A DNA stretch of 64,000 nt from Gloeophyllum trabeum ATCC 11539 (GCF_000344685.1 NW_006920423.1:690736-754735), one strand, 5' to 3'; counted from the first letter of the stretch, positions 1-12,200 are shown. Translations and numbers: made by a program. Notes: generated by a model from the sequence alone, not told the origin.

Positions 1-931
1 ATCGCTAAGAACGGTACGGTCACAGTTTCGGGGAGGGTCGAATTAGCCAGGATCAGGTTGAACGTAAGGCTCTCTTGATCAGGGAATGAAGTGCCAGCAA
101 GATCACCGAAGCGCTGTGAGAATGAGGTATCCGCAATTCTGTAGCTGCTGAAAACACTGTTGACACGGACACCGTGGTCGAGATAATTTCCAGACGCGGT
201 ATCTGCAATATAGTCGACATAGGCGTAGGGATCCTGCCCTTCTATTTGGAGGACTCGTGCGCCGGCTAGCCGCTCCCAATTGAATCCGATCGATGCGTAG
301 TAATCCGTGAATTCGGTGCCCACCAGCGGAATAAGCTGCGCCAGATCAGGGATAATGTAGACGCCTTCTGCCCCGTTTTCCTGAAGAGTCACTATCGGTG
401 CTGGCAGGAGATTCTCGAAAGTCCCATAGCAGTCCGTGAGCCATCCTGTGGAGAAGACCAGGAGAATAAGGGGACAACAGATTTCGGCGCGAAAATTTTA
501 GCCATACTCGTGTGACCATCGTTGAGTTGGTTCGTGAAGTCATACACAGCACGATTGAAGTCGTAATCAGTCTGCGAGAGACGTCAGACTGTCTTCTCGG
601 CGCTTTCAGCCTGTGGACTCACCGCGTAACTTGTGCTATTGATTCTCGCTATGTCCGCTCTGATGTTCGTGGTGGATTCTTGAAACGGAGGAGGCGAATT
701 CAAATAGTAGTCCTCAAAGGTGTAGAAGTCAAAGACTCGGGAGATCACCGTAAGGACGTTCTGTCGAAGCGTCTCGTTAAACGGAAATGACTTCAGGCAA
801 GCCAAAGCGTCCCCAGGCACTACGAAACTTTGGCCGGCGATCCCAGCGCAAGGGTCAGATGTTGCCTCCGTAGTACCTCCATGAGCTGCGAGAGCTAGCC
901 CCAGAATCAATGTCAGGAATGTCCATAGCAT
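1..931 (-). CDS. S41 (tail-specific protease-like) family protein, 5' part
   Basis: This is the N-terminal part of a secreted S41-type serine peptidase-like protein; the 3' end lies outside the window. Exons read 931-623, 571-508 and 445 to the window edge, with introns of 51 and 62 nt whose phases close. The start gives a hydrophobic signal peptide (MLWTFLTLILGLALAA). Next comes the fungal S41 N-terminal region, with the DPCAGIAGQ opening, the YYLNSPPPFQ stretch and the conserved NDGHTRW motif, here spanning an intron. The visible part resembles fungal S41 family members, a group that includes UstP of the ustiloxin RiPP cluster. The catalytic Ser/Lys region is not in view, so activity cannot be judged. 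A TATA-like run lies about 80 nt upstream of the ATG. The family call rests on recalled motif similarity. Confidence 0.72.
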
Positions 932-1008
932 GTTGAAGGCCGCTAACAGCGTCAGAAGTCAGATCTTCTGACACAGCTAGCGGTCAACCCTGGTGCAGAT
1001 AGCCTCAG

Positions 1009-1016
1009 TATATATA
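1009..1016 (-). promoter_or_regulatory. TATA-like box of the S41 peptidase gene
   Basis: An alternating TATATATA run sits about 78-85 nt upstream of the peptidase ATG on the minus strand. That spacing fits a core promoter with a short 5' leader. Confidence 0.4.
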
Positions 1017-1020
1017 ACGC

Positions 1021-1857
1021 CAGTATACGGCATTGCGATTTTGACCAAGACAGTGACCAAGGGCCGCAGAGATAAGGGAGAAGCACATCGGGAGGGCATC
1101 CTTCTGCAGGACGGTACGCAATTGGCGGGCGGTTGCTATGTATGAGACGAGAACAGCTATTCCTGGCACTCCAGAGAGATTGCTCCTAATTCTTCACATT
1201 CGCAGTCAGTGAGACCGCATGGTACGAGGGCAGCTTGTGAGAACACACAAGGTACCAACCATTGATGAAATGCCAAATCCGCATTTATGGCGCAGAGTCG
1301 AGTCGTCGACCTAGGTGCCAGAGCAGCGGCTTGGAGAAGCTCTCTGGACCTCGGGGGTTTTAAACCTCGGTGTATCGTTTGGAGGCAGCTATAAAAGCCC
1401 TGACTAAAGCGAGAAGGAAGTGATTAACGATAAGGTGCTAAAGTGTAGCTGCACGCCGGCGAAGCAATTTCCCGAGTCCATGCAAAGTGAGGGTCTTCTG
1501 CCGCATCGTGTGCAATTTACTAGTAGGATGCATCGTGTAACAAGTTACAACGCACGTCTTACTCGCACCTACATGAGTGGGCAAAACAATGCGATGGACG
1601 GGGCGGCAGTCTACATACTCATACACAGATCTACTAATCTATTAACGGAAGCGGATACATGTTGTAGCAAGATATCGGGAAGTTGACCGTCCGTTGAATA
1701 TATGATGAACCAAAGCCCCAGAATGGAGAGGGAATGATCTAATATTTCTCTGGCAAAATGATTCCAGTACGCGACTGCGTTACCCGAAGCACACCCATCG
1801 AGAACTTGGAATGGTATGCAAACCCCAACCCGCACGCCCACCTAATGGTGGAGCGCA
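1021..1857. other. Intergenic stretch without a supported gene
   Basis: No ORF here has a signal peptide, a recognisable family motif or a consistent splice pattern. A TATAAAA string at about 1389-1396 on the plus strand is followed only by short unconvincing ORFs. Confidence 0.5.
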
Positions 1858-4212
1858 TCAATGAACGGCTGTTTGAGCCACAACAGGCATAATGGTTGCA
1901 TCAGTGGGCTCTTGCATGTGCGCAGGGGCCAGTCTCGGTGTCGAGGGCTCCGAAGCGGCGGGACTGGAAGCAGACGGTGTCGGAGGCTCCACATCAACGA
2001 AGACCTCAGTAGAAGGCGTCGTAGGCATAGACTCTTCAGCCGTCGCGAACGACTGCAACGTGCTCGCTCTGGAGACTGCACGGAATTCTTGGACTGGCTT
2101 GAAAGACGAGGGAGGAGCAGCCGAGGCGGTTTGTCCATTGCTTGGCCCTGCGAGTCCTATGACGGTGTTCCGAGGAGTCTCCGTCTCAGCTGTAATCGAA
2201 GACGCAACTTCTTGGGATCGTCCTGCCTCATGCACGTCTGCTTCTGGCTTCGGCGCTTCAGGCTCCTGGGCGGGCGTCCCCTCAACGTCACGCGTATCCG
2301 CGGGCGTGTCGGTACGGTCTTGAGGGCTCGGTTCGAGGCTCGTCGTACTATCAGGGGACTCCGTTTGGGAATGCGACTGGCCTGTAGAGGGCCTCACCAT
2401 CTCGCCTTGTGATCTGCTCGAGTCGCCAGTACGGGGACGCGATGTGGCGGCAACTGAAGCATCGAAATCAGGGGGAGGGATGGATAAATTCAACCTAGAA
2501 GAGGACGCCGCATAGGCAATAGCATCTGGGCCGTACGGTACACCAAACCTCCCCAGCGACTCCCGCGAAGAGATCAACTTGAGCTGCTCGGGTGTAGGTC
2601 CTGACCGAGGGTAAACAATCTCCGTCCTTGTGAGAGTATGGCTCAACGGTGCGGAGATAGAATGTAATGAGATTGTGGATGGGGAGTTCAGATGAACGGA
2701 ATTTAATGTGTTACTAGATCTTTGGCGAGATACGGTGCGGAATGCGGATGAACCGAGACCGAATAGAGAACTATTGCCCGACTGGCTTGGGCGGTGAGTA
2801 CGCCTCGCCGATCGCGCTCCGTCATGCGAATTCGAGTGGGAGTGTGAGCTGCCGGAGCCGATAGTGCCCACGGAATAGCCAGAGTTGTCGCGATTGTGAG
2901 TGTGTGATATCCGGGACTGACGAGTGTCATCAGGGGCCTGTGGCACGGCTGGCGCAGAAGCACTCTGGCCTCTCGAAGTCGGATTACTCATCGCGTTGAA
3001 CAGTCCGCGCAATCCGCGCCGCATACCTGTCGCTGGCTCATGCCGCGAAGAGTCCATGACTGCGACTCCTTCAGGCACATTGGGCATGCTGGTGGCCGCA
3101 GCGGCGTTGGAAACATTCAGCTGTGATGAAGAGACATCATAGGTTGGGGGTAATTCGGAAATGTCAACGGAAGATCGATTCTGAACTGGAACAGCATTGT
3201 TCTCCATAGAATCGTCAATGGTCTCCAGGCTGGTCCTCGCGGCCGCGCTATCGCGGTTGGCAGTGAGCAAATTGGTGTTAGAAGAGTCGTTAGATTCTGA
3301 GCGTAAGAGTGGCATTTCTGATTGCGTGGTGTGTATTGAAATTCGTGCAGAGGTGATACGGGCATGGCCCCCTTCGGGGCCGTCAGCGTCAGTAACATCG
3401 TCAGTCTCGGGAGTGCCTCTACAAAGTGGGTGTATCAGCAATATTATCAAAGACAGCGCAACCAGTCCTCGCTCACTGATAGATTACGAGCTCGTCCTCG
3501 CCTGGTTCTTTCATGTATTGAGGCAAAGACTTAGTGGACATCTGACTAGGCGTCCTTCCCGGTCTTCTCGTTCTCCGGGGCGCACCTGTAGTCCCCCCAT
3601 TGGTACCGGGGGTCGCAGAAGTATTCGTTTGACCAGTCTGATTCGCGGTAGCAGCAGGAGCTCTGACTCCCGTCAACTGTTCCGCGGTGACTTCCCGAAC
3701 CTGGGGTTCGGACCCTCGCCTGCCTATCGCGCGATCTCGAGCAGAACGAGCTAGTGGGGCTGCCCTATCCGCAAGCCTTTGCAACTGTCGCCGACGTAAC
3801 GCGAGATACAATACAAGGGCAGCTACGGCAAGGACGACAACGAGTATGGGGACCTGGGAATGTGTCCCAATGGTCAGTATACCAGCGCGTAGAAGTACAG
3901 GCTGATACCAGACTCACCCATGTTGCCGAACGAGTCCCCCCTCCATCCCTGCGGACCAAGCCGACTGAAGGAGCGGCAGCTGTGAGACACTGGTCGGAAG
4001 AGCACTGTAGGAGGAGCGCCCAAACAAGTGCGAGCCAGATAGAGTGCATAGTGCTGAACGTTAAGAAAGATATGACCGACATTGAGTGCAGGCCATCCTT
4101 CATTTGTCGTCAGCGCGTCGAGGAGGGTACAGACGCCGACTCCAGTGGTACCAGAGATAGAGCTCGGGTCGGCGAACGCAGCGATTGAAGCCGGACATGG
4201 CCAGGCCCACTT
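1858..4212 (-). CDS. Single-pass membrane protein with long disordered Ser/Pro-rich tail
   Basis: The function is unknown. Exons supported by phase are 3418-1858, 3853-3477, 4004-3918 and one ending at 4081; introns are 58, 64 and 76 nt. The upstream exon carries a lumenal segment with several cysteines (CTLLDALTTNEGWPALN joined to CSSDQC). A single membrane helix (VPILVVVLAVAALVLYLAL) follows, then a basic RRRQ stop-transfer and about 620 residues of Ser/Thr/Pro-rich cytoplasmic tail. The tail contains a PPTY motif (ELPPTYDV), a possible WW-domain ligand or arrestin/Rsp5-type adaptor site. The layout resembles a class of basidiomycete type I membrane proteins seen only as hypotheticals. The start codon was not resolved: the first exon is open upstream to about 4212 without a clear ATG or signal peptide, so the true 5' exon may lie further out. 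Confidence 0.6.
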
Positions 4213-6252
4213 CGAGGACTATTTGCCGCATTGGGGTATTTTGTCAAATGTTTTGTATTATTTATGACCAGTATCTCCATTTATGCTAATAGCCTTAATT
4301 AACCGTCAGATTCTCCAGCTCGCTGTGCAACTTACACAGTGCGCTTCGAATTCGCGGTTTTCTTTCCAAAAAGCGTCATATTCCGCAATGCATTCAGTGT
4401 TCCTACTCTACAGCCTCTCTGGCTTCGTGTACTTCGGTGTTGGCCCAGGTGAATTCTCTGTCTGACCAGAGCGACACTTACGGGACGCGTAAACTCTGCG
4501 GCAACCCTCACTTACAAACGCGTCGTGCAGTGTACACAGCCCTTCGGATGCAAATCATGGTCAGACTGGCTTGGCATGCGATGAAGGCGCTGAACTTTCC
4601 CCCCCTTAAACTTCGTGAAATCATAGCCCCGGTTCCGGCCTGGTATAATCACTCTTATGTCAGTATTCCTGTTGAACCGCTGCAAGTGAAATGGTGAGCA
4701 AGATCTGGACGGCCGCACTCTCCTACCCGTGCTCTGGGCAAATGGCCTTACCAAGGACATCACTGAATATCTCCAAGAATCATCAAACTCCTGACAGTAT
4801 AATCCAAGTATAATCCAAGATATACGTCCCCGTCGGAAGAGACCTTTCGACCCAGTCGTCGGTCGTCCCTCTCATTGCTGTGGGCCGTCGTTCAGGTGTT
4901 CGCTATCTCATGCTTGGACGAATTACCGACAGCCAGTTGACTTTGAATTTCATTGATCCAAGAGAACCAAGCTATCAGAAATACACTGATAAGCCGCACA
5001 ATCTACCTTGAGACTACTCCTGCCGCTTTCAGGTGAGCAGTCCCTCCTGGCGCGGGGAGCGAACGTACAATTCCCTTCATGTCCTCGACGCTTCGTTTTC
5101 CGTGAAAGTAGCCCAAAGTGCTTTATCGGTCGTTCAATGACTCCTCCAGGTGGATTTACTAGTTCGAGGTCGTCGGCTGGCGGGGCATGATATGGCTTAC
5201 GGCATCGGATGCCCTCTGGATGAGTATGGACGGGGCTTACTCAGTTCCATCCAGGACGAACCAATCAGTGTTGTTCCGTCCTATTTTACGGGCCAACGAG
5301 GATGCGACGACACGGTAGGATTGGTCCGTATCCATTCTTTCATGGGCGAAGATGTCATGGATGTTCATACACATGGGGTGTGCTAAAGGCGGCTTACTCC
5401 TCGCTCATGTCGACTCTGTTCTGGCCCAGGCAGTGAACATTTCCAGGGTGTTAACACTCACGGTCTCGGAATACTCTGGTAGCTTCCCTTGGATCCTCCT
5501 ATCCGTTCTTGTGGCATGTGCGATCCTCGCGTGCGGAATGGACGGGACCGAAGTGGAATGCTGCCGGGAGTCGCGAATAGTGCTGCTTTGTGGCTGCAAA
5601 TCATCTCTGCTATATGCCGCGCCCGATTCTTGCTCAGGCCCACTCATCTCTGAACCAGAGTATCGAGGTTTCAATGCTTGTCAACGGTAAGACTTACCAT
5701 GGCTTTCCTTGGTCATCTATGATCTTCGTACGGAGAATAGACGATGGTGCCTGGTCGGGACCGCAACAATGCTACTTTGTGGCTGAAGTTGCCACGCTTT
5801 GCTTCTCCGCTATCTATTCTCGTCGTCCGAAGACGAGAAGTGTCTCCTTACCGCTTAATATGCTTGCCCCCGTTCGGGACGTTCGCAGAGTCAATGACCA
5901 TACAGTAAGGGCTGCTTCTGCCGGGTAGCGTTTGGGCCGGAACGACTGGTGGCCAATATTATGATTGGCGAGCACTTGCGATTCAGACGCTGTGACGGTT
6001 GGGCTGGAATCACCTCGTATGTCATTGACGTCACCGACTCTCATGCAATCCTGGATTAAATGGCGCCTCTGAGCTATCAAGACGCGCTCAGCATGCTTAT
6101 GCCCTGGTTTGCCAGTTCTGCTTGGTAGTTCCCGTCGTGCGTCTATGTCGAAGGTGCTTTCTATCTGCCGACGATAGATACAGCACTTGGTCTTGACTGG
6201 TCTCGCCGAGTCGAGTAAGGAGAAGAACATACCATGGAACCACAGCCCTGGC
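4213..6252. other. Gene-free stretch, possibly decayed sequence
   Basis: About 2 kb with only short ORFs on both strands. None has a family motif, signal peptide or consistent intron set. It may hold degraded mobile or duplicated DNA, but I could not identify ends or repeats. Confidence 0.4.
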
Positions 6253-6259
6253 TATAAAA
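6253..6259 (+). promoter_or_regulatory. TATA box of the small secreted protein gene
   Basis: A perfect TATAAAA lies 85 nt upstream of the ATG at 6344. This fits a strongly expressed, short-leader gene. Confidence 0.6.
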
Positions 6260-6343
6260 CCGCCTAGTTGAAGGACAGCAGAGTCGAGCAAAATTCGCAG
6301 CCCACCAAATCTACGTCAACCACTCACCTTCGACGCCTTTGCA

Positions 6344-6773
6344 ATGGTTTCTGCCAATCTCATTTGCCTCCTTCCCCTCTTTGTGAGCTCCGTCTCGCCT
6401 CTTGTCATACGTACCCCTACCTGCGCCGTATGCCCCCTTAATGTCATCTCGCCTGACAACACAACATACTACCTCATGGCTGCAAGCGGGGACGCGCCCG
6501 GTACGCCCGAGTTCTGCGGGTAGGCTCACAGGAATTGTGTCGCTGCGAGAAAGCTAATCAGAAGCTTGTGTGATAGGTATACTGCGAACACGACGGTTAA
6601 TGACATGGACTTCTTCTGCACTTACGGGGTAAGCGTTGTTCAGGCGGCTGTCGCCCTGGCTTGATTCATAACCGTTCCCTTCATATACACAGAACACCGG
6701 TAGGCTGTCGAGTGACACAGCCGGATTCTGTCCCTCTGTGACGGAGACCGTAGCCTGTACGACTCCTGAGTAA
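6344..6773 (+). CDS. Six-cysteine small secreted protein (102 aa)
   Basis: I assembled this gene from splice signals. Exons are 6344-6519, 6577-6628 and 6693-6773, with introns of 57 and 64 nt; the first contains a CTAAT branch-like site. The phases close and give 102 residues. Residues 1-19 form a signal peptide (MVSANLICLLPLFVSSVSP). The mature part carries six cysteines, in the order TCAVC, EFCG, FFCTY, GFCP and VACT, which could pair as three disulfides, and two N-glycosylation sequons (NTT). It is not a hydrophobin, since there is no CC pair pattern. No family was recognised. Cysteine-rich small secreted proteins of this size are common in wood-decay and symbiotic basidiomycetes, where some act as effectors or surface proteins; that role is inference only. 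The TATA box and the absence of in-frame stops support a real gene. Confidence 0.7.
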
Positions 6774-7501
6774 AAATGATTTAAGAGATACGCATATATG
6801 TTGCCCATGGCAAATAGTGTTAAAACTGGTTTATGCTTGAGTTTCAATGCTTCGCAGTCATACTGGGAAGGTCCGAGGCGCATAGTACTAGGGGTAGAAG
6901 CAGCTGCAAGTCTGCCAATGGGGCCTGCCAAGGTTCAGACGCACGGTCATTATTCCGACCATTCTTTTTGCAGTCGGGCAGCACTGCGTACTGACGACAT
7001 TTAAATTGCTGTGCGTTCATGTGAACACGAATGACTGACGTCCCCCCGCCTCAATGAAGCTGTGGCTGAGCGAGGCGGCGGGGGCGTGGAGGCAACGTGC
7101 TGAACGTTCTAAGATCAGATCGGGCGAGAAGCACCGCTCTCGCGGTTCTTGCCTGAAACCTTGACTCTGTCAATCATCAAGGGACTCTCATATATTCAAC
7201 GACCAGGGGCGCGACATTTTTCTAAAGGATTCAGGAATATCCCGTTAAGTATGTCTGCAACCCGAGCGCGGCTGATGCACGCAGTCGGGTCCAGCGTTGC
7301 ACGCGCTCCACTGCGTCGGTGTATCGTCGCGTGTCCTCGCTGCGGCTGACCGTTTCCTGAAGGACGTCAGCTCAACACATGCAGTATACATTCTACTGAT
7401 CCGAGCTTTTCCTAGCTATATAGCCTTGATGTCTGCTTCGTCACTCTGGAGCTGGTACAGCCTACCCCAGGCCCCTCCCGTCGCCGTCATAAACGCCCCG
7501 G
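6774..7501. other. Intergenic stretch without a supported gene
   Basis: Only short ORFs without recognisable features. This is the likely terminator region of the secreted protein gene and the promoter of the next gene. Confidence 0.5.
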
Positions 7502-9328
7502 ATGTTCTCGAAGCTCTCCCAGATCGTTACGTCCGTGCCAGGTTCTGCCAGCGCCTCCGAAGAAGAACGATCGCCCGCGAATACAAGGCGGGAGCAGGCG
7601 CGGCTCCGACAGCGACCTTCGCCGGTGGACTATGTGGTGCTGCACCCAGCCTCAGACGACGAGAGCACCGAGTCGACGCGGCCGCGCAGACCACCACCCA
7701 TCCCAAACCCGTCGGGCCCGCCGAATATATCCTGGATCAGCGACCCCTCGCGCCTCACGCACGCCGCCAGCGCGCCGATCATTGGCCGCTCCGCCTCCTC
7801 CCCTCTCGCCCGCGCCGCACAGACTCCAAGCCCGAGTCCCATTCAAGGGAGGACGTACAGCACGCACCTGCAGGCGCGGAGCACGCACTCGCTGCGGCTA
7901 GACTACCGCCGCGTCTCGCCCATCTCCACCGCGAACCCGTTCGTCACCCCGCCGCAGTCGCTCTCGCCCATCCGCGAGCAGCGCTCGCCCGAGCTGCGCC
8001 CCGTACGCCTCACGCCCATCAGCCCCACACGCGAGGTGGACGTGACAGAGGACTTTGGCGGTATGCTCTCTCCAAATCCCGCGTTCTAGCTCCTGACACT
8101 TGATTCCCGGGGATTAGCCCGCAACTCCCCCGCAGCCTCCTACCACTCCTCCTCGTACTTCATCTCCCGCCCCCTCAAGCGCTCCATCAGCCAGAGCTCC
8201 GCGAACACCTTCGGCTCCTCCGTCTCCGCCGTCGCGCCGTCCATCCCGCCGGTGGACCTGCGCCCGCCCTTCTCCGTCCCATATACGGCGCGCTCGGGCC
8301 CGCTTCCGACCATCGCGGCGAGCGTGCACCGCGGCTCGGAGGAGGACGGCGACCGCGACAGCACCGCGAGCTTCGTCACCGCGCCGACGGTGTACACTTA
8401 CGCGAGCTCGACGCCGTCGCTGCTTACCCGAGCGGACAAGGAGGGGGAAGACGAGGAAGATGATATCGGGACGGTGCGCGACCGCCACTCGGGCCAGCGA
8501 AACTCCGCCGTGCGCTCGAGCGTGGTCTCCTCCGACCCGCAGCGCGGCTTGTACCACCTCAGCCTCGTCGCGCAGCCCAGCACGACGAGCTTCCAGTCCT
8601 CCCTGCTTCGCCCTCCTTCCCCGCGCCATCACTCCTCGTCCCTCCGCGCACCATCGCCGACGCCCTCAGCGCAGACGGGCACGGGCCGATCCGTGACCGA
8701 GGACCCCTCGCGCTCGTCGCTTTTCATCGACAAGCGGTGGCATGATTGCAAGGACGCGTCCTACAGTAGTACACACGTCGAAATTGCCCCACCACTGGCC
8801 AAATGCAATTCGCTAGAAAGGAGGGCGCCTAGGATGTTGTTTTATCTTGGCTTCGTGCTCGGCCCGTGGTGCTGGCTCATCGGCGGGTGGCTGCTCGAGA
8901 GCTACGGCGACTTGCGCATAGCCGCGAAGGAGAAGGGGAAACAATCGGGGGACCTGGAAGGGCAGCATACTCGCCAAGAGAAGGCTGACAAGAACAAGGA
9001 CCACGACGGAGCCAAGTTGCGTGGGAAGGAGAACGGGAAGCGCTACCTCCCGCTCTGGCTCCGCTCCGCCTCGAAATCGACGCCGAAGCTGAAAGTGTAC
9101 CCCATCTTCGCACCACCCGCCGACAGTGCGATATTCCTGAACTTGGAGAGGGAGGCTGGGGCGTTCAAGGAGGGAAGCCCGCGCGCCCGACTACATCGCC
9201 TTTCCGCCCTCACGAATGCGGACGCAGACACCTGGGTGCGCCGGTGCCGCGTCGCGGCTGTTGTGAGCGGTGTGCTGCTCATGGCTGCGTTCCTCGTCGC
9301 CCTTGTTGTTGTGTGCAGGCTTCGATAG
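7502..9328 (+). CDS. Serine-rich protein with two C-terminal membrane segments (589 aa)
   Basis: The function is unknown. Two exons (7502-8060 and 8118-9328) are joined by a 57-nt intron with GTATGC/TTAG ends, giving 589 residues. Residues 1 to about 420 are low-complexity and rich in Ser, Pro and Arg, with many SP/SPR sites typical of a phosphorylated disordered region. A hydrophobic segment at about 426-446 (LGFVLGPWCWLIGGWLL), a charged Lys/Glu/Asp-rich loop and a second segment at about 564-586 follow, and the protein ends in CRLR. Proteins with this order of parts occur across agaricomycetes and resemble the serine-rich cortical membrane proteins of fungi; that likeness is weak and no function is claimed. 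Strong GC-rich codon use supports a real gene. Confidence 0.75.
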
Positions 9329-10274
9329 GACGCAAGCAAGACGCAAGCATGGACACATCACATATCTCGCTGCTTCAACATGTTCATTTCCTTCGGCCAT
9401 TTCTTCATGAATCCATGCGACCTCTTTTTGTCCGCTGCAGCTGCTTTCCGTTCCCCTGGCGAGGAACTGTATCTGAAGGGTGTGTATACCTGCATGATCC
9501 CTTCTTAGACGGCACCTATAAGAGTGATGGGATACCTCGTCTCAAGAGGAAGGTTAGTAAACCCTATCGTACGAGCTACAACTCGTCAGTCCAAGGCTCA
9601 TTGCGGTTTCGTCACAGTACCTTGTTCCCGGTACGTTCGACTCGTGTTCATTCAAAGTCCTCTCTTCATTCCCCTCCTATACTCCCCCTGCCTGGCTGTG
9701 CACTGAACCGGACAAGGACAGTCAGCGAAGTTTCGGCAAATTTCCTCTTGCCTCTATCTCTGAAACGCTTCTTGTGAGCCCATTCGCCCCGGTTGACTCT
9801 ACTGGTGATAAAGAACATGCCTACGCTATGTAAGCGTGTTGTTCCGAAGCGGAGCTAGCACCCATCCTTGCTATGCTCTCACGTCCGACCTATCCTGCAC
9901 AGACTGTAGGCGTTTAAAACAAGAGCACGATGACATCCGGCCTGCTCTGATGCAGTCGTGAGCGAGGTCCGCCGCTTAGATTGTCTCATCTTGACCGGAT
10001 CGTCGTTGTGAGACAGTGAGAGCAATGGTGCGGTATGGATGCTCGAGCATATAGCTCCTCCTCGCAATCCCCGTGCTAGCTTTTGCACACGGCAGCATTA
10101 TCCTACACAAGGGGCCACAATGGCTTGCACACTCTCAGAGATACAAGAAACCGACAGGACAGCATCGACGTCGAGCCGATTCAAACGTGGTTCACAGTAC
10201 CCCAGGCTCCCAGGCGTACATACCGATGACAAGAGTATACATGCTGATCCATCGAGACATATCGTGAACCAATA
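9329..10274. other. Intergenic stretch without a supported gene
   Basis: Short ORFs only. It separates the serine-rich membrane protein gene from the first UstY-type gene. I see no repeat structure or RNA gene. Confidence 0.5.
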
Positions 10275-11031
10275 TCACCGGTTCCAGTGGTGCAACCACT
10301 CTACCCACTCCCTGAGATTCTGGGCGTGAACCTCAAACAACCTCTCCCAGTCCCGACAGATAACGATATCACCCTGCGGCTGGTGCTCAAAATCCCTATC
10401 GAGGAAATCTCCCTTCTCTAACGTCCCTGATGCTTCACAAAGGAGGGCCTGTCGAAGATAATTGAGGCAGTGGTGTAAGTGCTCGTCATCTTTCGCTTCC
10501 TCCCGCTCGGGATGAGCAGCAGCAAACTTCAAAGCATGAAGACAGTGGAGTTCGTGGTACCAGCCCAAGACGAAAATGCGATGGTCTGGACCGAGGCGCA
10601 CTCGACCCAGTCCAGGCGGGTACCAGATGGTGGTCCTCCACGCCGCTTCTGCCGAGGGGTCGCTGCCATCAATGGCGAAGTGCACTGTCTCATCGAGACC
10701 CATAGCCACTGCATCCAGAGGTTCCTCGAGAGGGAGCTCCAAAGGGTAATCCTCTCCAATGTAGCTGTATTCTCTTGATTTGGTCTGCTTGTCTACAGCC
10801 CAGTGTGAGTAGAGATAGCAACGGCAGGTAATCGCAGGGCTTACCTGTTCTCTGTTTCAGATTACCATGTATATGCCAGACGGCCATGCATAGGTTCAAC
10901 ACGAGCGCCGCGAATAGTATGGCATGCGTGAGCTGCACTGTGTAAGACAAAGCGGATCTGTATCGTCCTCGTGTCAATAATGAAGAACAGTAGTGGTCGG
11001 TCGAAGGAGGCACAAACCGTTGGGTATGCAT
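10275..11031 (-). CDS. UstYa-like (DUF3328) membrane-anchored oxidase-type protein
   Basis: Members of the UstYa/DUF3328 family act in fungal RiPP pathways, where they catalyse or assist oxidative cyclisation, hydroxylation or halogenation of precursor peptides. Exons 11031-10845 and 10792-10275 flank a 52-nt intron and give 234 residues. A short N-terminal tail precedes one membrane helix at about 33-52 (AILFAALVLNLCMAVW). The YIGEDYP motif, conserved before the catalytic domain, follows at 73-79. Both family HxxHC motifs are complete: HELHC at 142-146 and HLHHC at 167-171, the latter leading into the conserved NYLRQALLC. The protein ends with a tryptophan-rich segment. It is transcribed away from a second UstY-type gene that starts 551 bp away, which suggests shared control. 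The substrate is unknown. Confidence 0.85.
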
Positions 11032-11582
11032 CTCAAGAGCAAGCACTGCAAGGGAGCAGGCGGGAGGCAAATGCAAGTGAGAATGCTACTATGCGATTCA
11101 CTCTCATCTTGCAGACGGCCTGTGAAGCCTTTGATGTCCCAAAGGTACGCTGAGATTCGATGGCTTCGTCACGATATCGTGACGGGAGTGATGATCGCAC
11201 CTCCTCTCTGAGATACTGACCCAGACCCTGAGCCGTACATTCCTGGAAGACGGGGGGATAGGGAATGTGTTGCTCCGCACGTATCAGACTTCTGCTGGAT
11301 CATCAACAGCTCCAAGCTACAGGTGATACTTGACACTTCATACATCTCAGGCAGATTCCCTCATTCTGACCTTATGTCAGTGTCCCATTTTGACACGGAA
11401 AGCCTCATTGCCGATTCGCCGATGAGGCCCGTGCTACCGGCTCTAACAGGGAAATCCCGCAATTCCAAGGTTTATGAGGGCATGGGATCATGTTGCTTCA
11501 ACTCACACACTCTTCGAGAGGAGGGTTCTGACCGCATAGCACCCACCTCGAATACTCAGAGTGCTCGTCGCGCCAGAGCAGG
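11032..11582. promoter_or_regulatory. Shared divergent promoter region of the two UstY-type genes
   Basis: This 551-bp spacer lies between two outward-facing UstY-type genes and holds no supported ORF. Its position implies co-regulation; no specific binding site was recognised. Confidence 0.4.
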
Positions 11583-12200
11583 ATGTCACCAGTCTTCCAT
11601 CTCCTGATTCTGAATCTGCTCCTCTTGTGGTCTTCTCAAGCAGCGGGCAAGCGCGCAGACAAGACTGTCGTTGAGTCCTCGAGAGGTTCGTGAATACGTT
11701 CTAGTATGCTGGCCACAAAACCTGAGGCCGTTCTCTGGACAGCTCCTCTCTCATTCTCTCCAACCGTCGGGCTCGTCGCGATGCGGTTGGATGAGACTGT
11801 GCACTATTCGCTCGGCGACGCGCACCAGTGGGACATGCTCATACCCAAAGGGGGACACGTCGTGCGCGTGGATGGCCCTACCGGCGTTCAAGAGCCGTAC
11901 ACAGTCGCTTTATTCCATCAGTTCAAATGCCTCGACGTCGTCCGCGCCGCGGTCGTGGACGGCCGAGAAAATCGCCTCAACGCATCTTCACCGTTGACCC
12001 GACATTGCTTCAACTATCTCCGTCAAGCGATTCTGTGCAAACCCAACCTGCGCTTGGAATCGCTGAAGAATGCCACCGGCTTTGCAAGCATAATTAGGAA
12101 TGATCTAGTTTGTAACGACTGGACTAGTATCTATGCAGCAGCGGAGACAAATCACAGAGAATACGCACGTATAAAGAATGGGGTGACTTCCGAATTGTAG
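11583..12200 (+). CDS. UstYa-like (DUF3328) protein with altered HxxHC motifs
   Basis: This is the divergent partner of the UstY-type gene next to it. The best model is exon 11583-11669, a 57-nt intron (GTTGAG/TGAG) and exon 11727-12200, giving 186 residues. The intron removes an in-frame TGA that would otherwise break the single reading frame; it is inferred, not proven. The short N-terminus is hydrophobic (LLILNLLLLWSS). The domain shows VAMRLDETVHY and HCFNYLRQAILC, typical of the family. The first HxxHC motif reads HQFKC (His to Lys, about residues 93-97), and the second reads LTRHC, lacking its first His. Since those residues are thought to bind the metal or act in catalysis, this may be a non-catalytic or changed subunit working with its neighbour. 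Otherwise it is a young pseudogene. Confidence 0.68.

Noticed and set aside
1389..1690. TATAAAA string with a downstream ORF at 1420
   Set aside because: The ORF lacks a usable ATG at its start and shows no motif or secretion signal.
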